This document shows, piece after piece, positions 7,048 through 10,880 of a DNA stretch of 10,880 nt. This DNA is from Epsilonproteobacteria bacterium 4484_65 (GTDB lineage: Bacteria; Campylobacterota; Campylobacteria; Campylobacterales; Sulfurovaceae), in the NCBI GenBank assembly GCA_002085305.1, contig NATJ01000101.1:1-10880 (forward strand). The letters run 5' to 3'. The notes beneath the pieces were generated by a model. It ran no database searches. It was not told the DNA's origin and saw nothing but the letters and a program-made list of their open reading frames with translations. The position numbers and the translations under genes were made by a program. Each line of letters opens with the position of its first letter. The first letter of the stretch is position 1.

Positions 7048-7057
7048 ATTTTATAAT
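7048..7057. promoter_or_regulatory. Possible divergent -10 region (TATAAT plus; TATAAAAT minus)
   Basis: TATAAT at 7052-7057 on the plus strand lies within an AT-rich palindrome-like stretch (ATTATTTTATAAT). The same stretch read on the minus strand gives TATAAAAT (7055-7048), which could drive the DUF2062 gene with a short leader. The plus-strand box would start a transcript near 7064 that runs into the hairpin at 7090-7120. No -35 box is evident. Confidence 0.3.
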
Positions 7058-7089
7058 AGTGTAGTATCGACGAGCTTTAAATCACCTTG

Positions 7090-7120
7090 AACCCTCTGAA
7101 TGGGCTTCATTCAGAGGGTT
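7090..7120. terminator. Perfect 13-bp hairpin between DUF2062 gene and prs; terminator- or attenuator-like
   Basis: AACCCTCTGAATG (7090-7102) and CATTCAGAGGGTT (7108-7120) are perfect reverse complements around the loop GGCTT. On the plus strand the stem is followed by TTTATAT, only a weak U-tract; on the minus strand there is none. It lies between two divergent genes, where no annotated transcript should end. It could end a short unannotated RNA started at the TATAAT at 7052-7057, act in a long prs leader, or be a protein-binding palindrome. Confidence 0.45.
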
Positions 7121-7136
7121 TATATCAAGTTTTGTG

Positions 7137-7142
7137 TAAAAT
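7137..7142 (+). promoter_or_regulatory. Probable prs -10 box
   Basis: TAAAAT at 7137-7142, preceded by T-rich sequence (AGTTTTGTG), is the best -10 candidate close to prs. It would start transcription near 7149 and give a leader of about 50 nt ending in an AAAGG ribosome site 8 nt before the prs ATG. The call rests on position and motif only. Confidence 0.4.
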
Positions 7143-7200
7143 ACGCATAAATAACTATCACGTGAAGTAACTAATGAAGCGTGGGACATAAAGGTATATT

Positions 7201-8139
7201 ATGAGCGGATATATGATTTTTTCTGGAACATCAAACCCTGAACTCTCTGAGGAGATAGCAACTTACCTTGAGATGCCTCTTTCTGAGGCAAAAATCAATC
7301 GTTTCTCAGATGGAGAGATCTCTGTGAAGATTTCAGAGAGTGTACGTGGGAAAGATGTCTTTATCATCCAGCCTACTTCTGCACCGGCAAATGCCAACTT
7401 GATGGAACTACTTATCATGACAGATGCATTGAAACGTTCATCTGCGAATTCTATTACTGCAGTAGTGCCGTATTATGGATATGCAAGACAAGATAGAAAA
7501 GCGGCTCCCAGAGTTCCTATTACTGCAAAACTTGTCGCAAACCTTATGGAAACAGCGGGGATCACGCGTATGGTAACAGTAGATCTACATGCGTCACAAA
7601 TACAAGGTTTTTTTGACATCCCTGTAGATAACCTTTATGGTGCTATTTTGTTTATGGATTACATCAGAGCAAAAAACTTTAAAAACCCTATTATTGCTTC
7701 TCCGGATATTGGTGGTGTGGCAAGAGCAAGATACTTTGCCAATAAGCTTGGATTAGATATGGTTATCGTTGATAAACGTCGTGAAAAAGCCAATGAAAGT
7801 GAAGTAATGAATATTATTGGTGATGTAGAGGGTAAAGATGTCATCCTCATCGATGACATGGTTGATACTGCGGGAACGATGGTAAAAGCTGCATCTGCAC
7901 TTAAAAAGCTTGGAGCCACTTCAGTAATGGCATGTTGTACACACCCGGTACTTTCGGGACCGGCGTATGAACGTATAGAAGAGGGTGAACTAGATGAGCT
8001 TGTAGTAGCAAACACGATTCCTATGACAAAACAGTCCAAGAAGATCAAAATGCTTTCAACAGCATCCATGCTTGGTGAAGTGATCAGAAGAGTACATAAT
8101 AACGAGAGTGTAAATTCACTTTTTGAGGCAAATACATAA
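7201..8139 (+). CDS. prs: Ribose-phosphate pyrophosphokinase (PRPP synthetase)
   Basis: 312 residues, normal class I length. Makes 5-phosphoribosyl 1-diphosphate from ribose 5-phosphate and ATP for purine, pyrimidine, histidine, tryptophan and NAD synthesis; cytoplasmic, normally a hexamer. Motifs: RFSDGEISV (34-42), YYGYARQDRK (91-100), PRPP synthetase signature VDLHASQIQGFF (127-138), SPDIGG (167-172), flexible-loop basic cluster DKRREKANE (191-199) and the PRPP-binding loop VILIDDMVDTAGT (214-226). The ATG at 7201 has AAAGG 8 nt upstream, and a 177-bp promoter-bearing gap precedes it. lepA follows after a gap filled by an inverted repeat pair, so cotranscription with lepA is possible but not certain. 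Confidence 0.98.
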   Translation: MSGYMIFSGTSNPELSEEIATYLEMPLSEAKINRFSDGEISVKISESVRGKDVFIIQPTSAPANANLMELLIMTDALKRSSANSITAVVPYYGYARQDRKAAPRVPITAKLVANLMETAGITRMVTVDLHASQIQGFFDIPVDNLYGAILFMDYIRAKNFKNPIIASPDIGGVARARYFANKLGLDMVIVDKRREKANESEVMNIIGDVEGKDVILIDDMVDTAGTMVKAASALKKLGATSVMACCTHPVLSGPAYERIEEGELDELVVANTIPMTKQSKKIKMLSTASMLGEVIRRVHNNESVNSLFEANT

Positions 8140-8142
8140 AAA

Positions 8143-8167
8143 GGAAGTGGAGACTTTAGTCCCACTT
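8143..8167 (+). repeat. REP-like palindrome after prs, first copy of an inverted pair
   Basis: Starts 3 nt after the prs stop. AAGTGG (8145-8150) pairs with CCACTT (8162-8167) and GAC (8152-8154) with GTC (8159-8161), around loop TTTA, leaving A8151 bulged. A copy in the opposite orientation lies at 8252-8276; over 25 bases they differ at two positions. The two copies bound a 134-bp unit with no ORF wholly inside. This is a different sequence family from the pair at 2098-2208. Confidence 0.75.
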
Positions 8168-8231
8168 AAAATTATTAGCTAATAAAAAGGTGTGTCTATT
8201 TCTAAGTTAGTACTTTTTTGGGCATTAAAAA

Positions 8232-8237
8232 TATAAA
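8232..8237 (+). promoter_or_regulatory. Possible lepA -10 box
   Basis: TATAAA at 8232-8237, in the AT-rich centre of the repeat pair, could start a transcript near 8244, just ahead of the second hairpin and about 70 nt before the TTG start of lepA. No clear -35 box. If lepA is only transcribed from prs this is chance. Confidence 0.25.
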
Positions 8238-8251
8238 TTTATGCAGATTGC

Positions 8252-8276
8252 AGGTGGGACTGAAGTCTCCACTTCC
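8252..8276 (-). repeat. REP-like palindrome before lepA, second (inverted) copy
   Basis: Reverse-complement copy of 8143-8167 with two differences. It folds by itself: AGGTGG with CCACTT and GAC with GTC, with a bulged T at the position matching the bulged A of the other copy. It lies in the lepA leader, 39 nt before the probable TTG start. If translation began at the upstream ATG 8241, this repeat would be coded as protein, which is unlikely. Confidence 0.7.
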
Positions 8277-8315
8277 AAGAGCAATAACTATTGGATAGTT
8301 AGTAAGGAAACAACA

Positions 8316-10127
8316 TTGGCAAAAGCAGTACCACAAGCAAACATACGTAACTTTTCTATCATCGCACATATTGACCATGGAAAGTCTACACTGGCTGACC
8401 GTATCATACAAGAGTGTGGGGCGGTGTCAGACAGACAGATGTCTGCACAGGTGATGGATACGATGGACATAGAAAAAGAGCGTGGTATTACCATTAAAGC
8501 TCAGTCTGTACGTTTGGACTATGAAAAAGATGGAGAGCCATATATTTTAAATCTTATTGACACTCCTGGTCACGTGGACTTCTCTTATGAAGTAAGTCGT
8601 TCTTTGGCTTCGTCTGATGGAGCATTGCTCATTGTAGATGCTGCGCAAGGTGTGGAAGCACAAACGATTGCCAATGTTTACATAGCCATTGAAAATGACC
8701 TTGAACTTTTACCCGTAGTAAATAAGATAGATCTTCCTGCAGCAGATCCGGACAGAGTACTTTCAGAACTTGAAGAAGCTATTGGCATTGATGCTACAGA
8801 ACATAACCTTGTCTCAGCTAAGACGGGTGTAGGTGTGGCAGAACTTGTAGACAGTATTATAGAACGTATCCCTGCGCCAGTGGGTGATGCAGATGCACCG
8901 CTTAAAGCACTTATTTATGACTCCTGGTTTGATAACTATCTTGGGGCATTGGCACTTGTACGTGTCTTTGACGGTAAGATATCTAAGGGACAGATGGCAA
9001 AAGTAATGGGGACCAAAGATGACCACCAGGTACTTAATCTTATGTATCCAAACCCAGTAGCGCCTATCAAAACAGAGGAAATACGTACCGGTGAGATAGG
9101 TATCGTGGTGATGGGTCTTAAAACGGTTGATTCTCTTAAAGTGGGAGATACTATTACCGATGCTAAAAACCCTACAGCAGAACCTATACACGGGTTTGAA
9201 CCGGCTAAACCATTTGTTTTTGCAGGTATTTACCCTATAGAAACTGATAAGTTTGAAGAGTTGCGTGATGCACTCAATAAACTCAAACTCAATGATGCTT
9301 CACTAAGTTTTGAGCCTGAAAGTTCCATGGCGTTGGGGTCTGGTTTTAGAACAGGTTTCTTGGGTATGTTGCATATGGAGGTGGTTAAAGAGCGTTTAGA
9401 GCGTGAATTTAACCTCGAACTCATCGCTACTGCACCAACGGTTGTGTATAAAGTTGAACAGACCAATGGGGAAGAAATTGAGATACAAAACCCTTCCGAA
9501 CTTCCCGAACCACAAAAGATAAACAAGATTTTTGAGCCGTATGTCAAAGCGACTATCTTAACACCTCAAGAGTATGTGGGTAACCTCATTAAACTACTGA
9601 ATGACCGTCGCGGTATACAGATAAAAATGGATTACTTGAATGAAACACGGGTACTTTTAGAATATGACATTCCTATGAATGAGATCGTGATGGATTTCTA
9701 CGATAAGTTGAAGTCTATTACTAAAGGGTACGCGAGTTTTGACTATGAACCTATAGGGTTTAGGGAAGGTAACCTTGTGAAGCTTGACATACGTGTGGCA
9801 GGAGATGTGGTAGATTCACTTTCTATCATTGTTCCTGAAGATAGAGCACGCAATAAAGGACTTGCTTTTGTGGCACAGCTTAAAGAACTCATTCCTAGAC
9901 AACTTTTTGAAGTAGCCATTCAGGCAAGTGTTGGGAACAACGTCATCGCACGTTCAAACGTGAAGTCTATGGGTAAAAACGTGACTGCTAAGTGTTATGG
10001 CGGAGATATTACACGTAAAAGAAAGCTTTTAGAGAAACAAAAAGCTGGTAAAAAACGTATGAAGTCCATCGGTTCTGTTCAAGTCCCACAAGAAGCATTT
10101 ATGGCTGTTTTAAAGTTGGATAGCTAA
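8316..10127 (+). CDS. lepA: Elongation factor 4 (LepA), ribosome-associated GTPase
   Basis: 603 residues from TTG at 8316, matching the family's usual ~600. LepA is a translational GTPase related to EF-G that acts on ribosomes during initiation/assembly and under ionic stress. G motifs: AHIDHGKST (17-25), ERGITIKA (55-62), DTPGHVDF (82-89), NKID (136-139), SAKTG (167-171). The EF-G-like domains follow, and the LepA-specific C-terminus is present with [20 protein letters not shown]. Start choice: an ATG at 8241 is in frame but would translate a REP-like repeat and add 25 residues absent from the family. The TTG has AAGGA exactly 7 nt upstream and gives [22 protein letters not shown], the normal N-terminus. 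The stop overlaps the next start by one base (TAATG). Confidence 0.95.
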   Translation: MAKAVPQANIRNFSIIAHIDHGKSTLADRIIQECGAVSDRQMSAQVMDTMDIEKERGITIKAQSVRLDYEKDGEPYILNLIDTPGHVDFSYEVSRSLASSDGALLIVDAAQGVEAQTIANVYIAIENDLELLPVVNKIDLPAADPDRVLSELEEAIGIDATEHNLVSAKTGVGVAELVDSIIERIPAPVGDADAPLKALIYDSWFDNYLGALALVRVFDGKISKGQMAKVMGTKDDHQVLNLMYPNPVAPIKTEEIRTGEIGIVVMGLKTVDSLKVGDTITDAKNPTAEPIHGFEPAKPFVFAGIYPIETDKFEELRDALNKLKLNDASLSFEPESSMALGSGFRTGFLGMLHMEVVKERLEREFNLELIATAPTVVYKVEQTNGEEIEIQNPSELPEPQKINKIFEPYVKATILTPQEYVGNLIKLLNDRRGIQIKMDYLNETRVLLEYDIPMNEIVMDFYDKLKSITKGYASFDYEPIGFREGNLVKLDIRVAGDVVDSLSIIVPEDRARNKGLAFVAQLKELIPRQLFEVAIQASVGNNVIARSNVKSMGKNVTAKCYGGDITRKRKLLEKQKAGKKRMKSIGSVQVPQEAFMAVLKLDS

Positions 10128-10579
10128 TGGGTATGGGCTGGGCTTTACATATACATATCCTTGCAGCCATCGCATGGATAGGTGGTTCTATCTTTATGTT
10201 TGCTCTTGGCGTGACCATGACAGATAAAAAAGCACAAAAAGCAGTCTATCCTCACATTGGACCTATCTTTGGCTACTTTGAAGTTGTTGCACTGATGTTC
10301 TTACTTGGTACAGGCTCCTACATGATCACAGACTATGGGCTTATAGAGCTTCTTTTTACGGATTATCATTCTGAGGTCATAGATGCTTTACGTATAAAAC
10401 TTTGGATGGTACTGGTACTTTTGATCGTAACGGTCATACACTTTGTCATTGCCCTTAAAACGAACAATACAGAACGTACAAAGATTCAACACCTTGTCTC
10501 ACGAGGTTCTTCAATGCTTATCTTCTTTTTGAATCTCTTTGTCTTGCATTATGCTATGGTGATCAGAGATATACTTTAG
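10127..10579 (+). CDS. Four-helix membrane protein, CopD-like
   Basis: 150 residues, not a recognised named gene. Four hydrophobic helices at about 6-29, 46-66, 88-110 and 125-146. The first carries HIHILAAIAWIGGSIF, which resembles the H-x-x-x-AxxWxGG opening of CopD/YcnJ-type copper transport membrane domains and of related small haem-associated membrane proteins. Histidines in or next to helices (8, 10, 43, 105, 141) could bind metal or haem; this is inference. The start ATG overlaps the lepA stop by one base (TAATG), a typical termination-reinitiation arrangement, with GGA about 6 nt upstream; ATG 10133 is an alternative. Cotranscription with lepA is likely, without an obvious functional link. 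Confidence 0.7.
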   Translation: MGMGWALHIHILAAIAWIGGSIFMFALGVTMTDKKAQKAVYPHIGPIFGYFEVVALMFLLGTGSYMITDYGLIELLFTDYHSEVIDALRIKLWMVLVLLIVTVIHFVIALKTNNTERTKIQHLVSRGSSMLIFFLNLFVLHYAMVIRDIL

Positions 10580-10628
10580 AAGTATGTTTTTTGATCACTT
10601 TTAAAATGTATAAGATAAGAGAGTAGAT

Positions 10629-10880
10629 ATGAAAATTACAGTGATATTTTTATTGTTATGTAGTGCAGTGTTCGCCGATGTTTTAAAAGTAAAAGATAAA
10701 TTTCCTTACGATAGTTTTATAGATCAATTTGAAAAGAAATTGGCTATTACGCCTCAAACCAGAGAGATCATTATTTCATTCAGTAAAAAAAATGGTAAAG
10801 CGGTTAAAGCCTTTTTACAGACCCATAATGGGTACCTGGAGAAGAAACAAGCAGTGTATCTGGCAGATGTAAGTTCTGCA
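10629..10880 (+). CDS. Small exported protein, N-terminal part (runs off the window)
   Basis: Open for 84 codons to the window end. Residues 1-16 form a signal peptide: MKITVIFLLLCSAVFA, with the likely signal-peptidase I cut after Ala16 before DVLKVK. Cys11 lies within the hydrophobic core but without a proper lipobox, so a lipoprotein is less likely. The mature part is lysine-rich and apparently helical (KDKFPYDSFIDQFEKKLAITPQ, then SFSKKNGKAVKAFL). No family was recognised. The ATG at 10629 has a modest AGAGAG ribosome site. It follows the CopD-like gene after 49 bp with no visible terminator, so it may be in the same transcript. Confidence 0.7.
   Translation, partial: MKITVIFLLLCSAVFADVLKVKDKFPYDSFIDQFEKKLAITPQTREIIISFSKKNGKAVKAFLQTHNGYLEKKQAVYLADVSSA

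Noticed and set aside
7174..7191. Five-codon ORF (MKRGT) in the prs leader
   Set aside because: No ribosome site and too short to separate from chance; no run of codons suggesting attenuation.
7659..8165. 168-codon minus-strand ORF antisense to prs
   Set aside because: Serine-rich translation typical of a shadow frame; prs motifs are intact on the plus strand.

Overview
The window is a compact, AT-rich (roughly 40% GC by eye) bacterial chromosome segment of housekeeping genes. Gene content and order point to Campylobacterota (formerly Epsilonproteobacteria), probably a Sulfurovum/Sulfurimonas/Nitratiruptor-like organism. The evidence is a COG0402-type aminodeoxyfutalosine deaminase next to sppA, a type II dehydroquinase, and folK followed by flhF, an order known from Campylobacter and relatives. 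The genus is inference.

Layout. (1) Positions 1-1553, minus strand: mqnF (menaquinone, futalosine pathway) overlaps the 5' end of sppA, whose 3' part runs off the window. (2) Positions 1617-6454, plus strand: aroQ, pepQ-like M24 peptidase, folK, flhF, a 157-aa protein that looks like two tandem SpoA (FliM/FliN-type) domains, a possible 31-codon small ORF, and mnmA. From folK onward these are tightly packed with stop/start overlaps. (3) Positions 6484-7023, minus strand: a DUF2062 membrane protein. (4) Positions 7201-10579, plus strand: prs, lepA and a four-helix CopD-like membrane protein. (5) From 10629: the 5' end of a small exported protein that runs off the end.

Functionally, aroQ feeds chorismate synthesis, and chorismate is the precursor of both menaquinone (mqnF, divergent from aroQ) and folate (folK). 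prs makes PRPP for nucleotides, while mnmA and lepA act in tRNA modification and translation.

The most unusual points are these. The flhF gene is not followed by flhG-fliA-fliM but by a tandem SpoA-domain gene, so a pared-down or repurposed FlhF module is possible. Two intergenic gaps (aroQ-pepQ and prs-lepA) each hold a pair of inverted, internally palindromic repeats arranged like REPIN elements, of two different sequence families. A third, single hairpin sits between pepQ and folK. In two cases the longest ORF reads through a repeat, so the true starts of pepQ (ATG 2243) and lepA (TTG 8316) lie downstream. A perfect 13-bp hairpin lies between the divergent DUF2062 and prs genes. No tRNA, rRNA, CRISPR array or insertion sequence was seen, and no gene-free stretch exceeds 300 bases.
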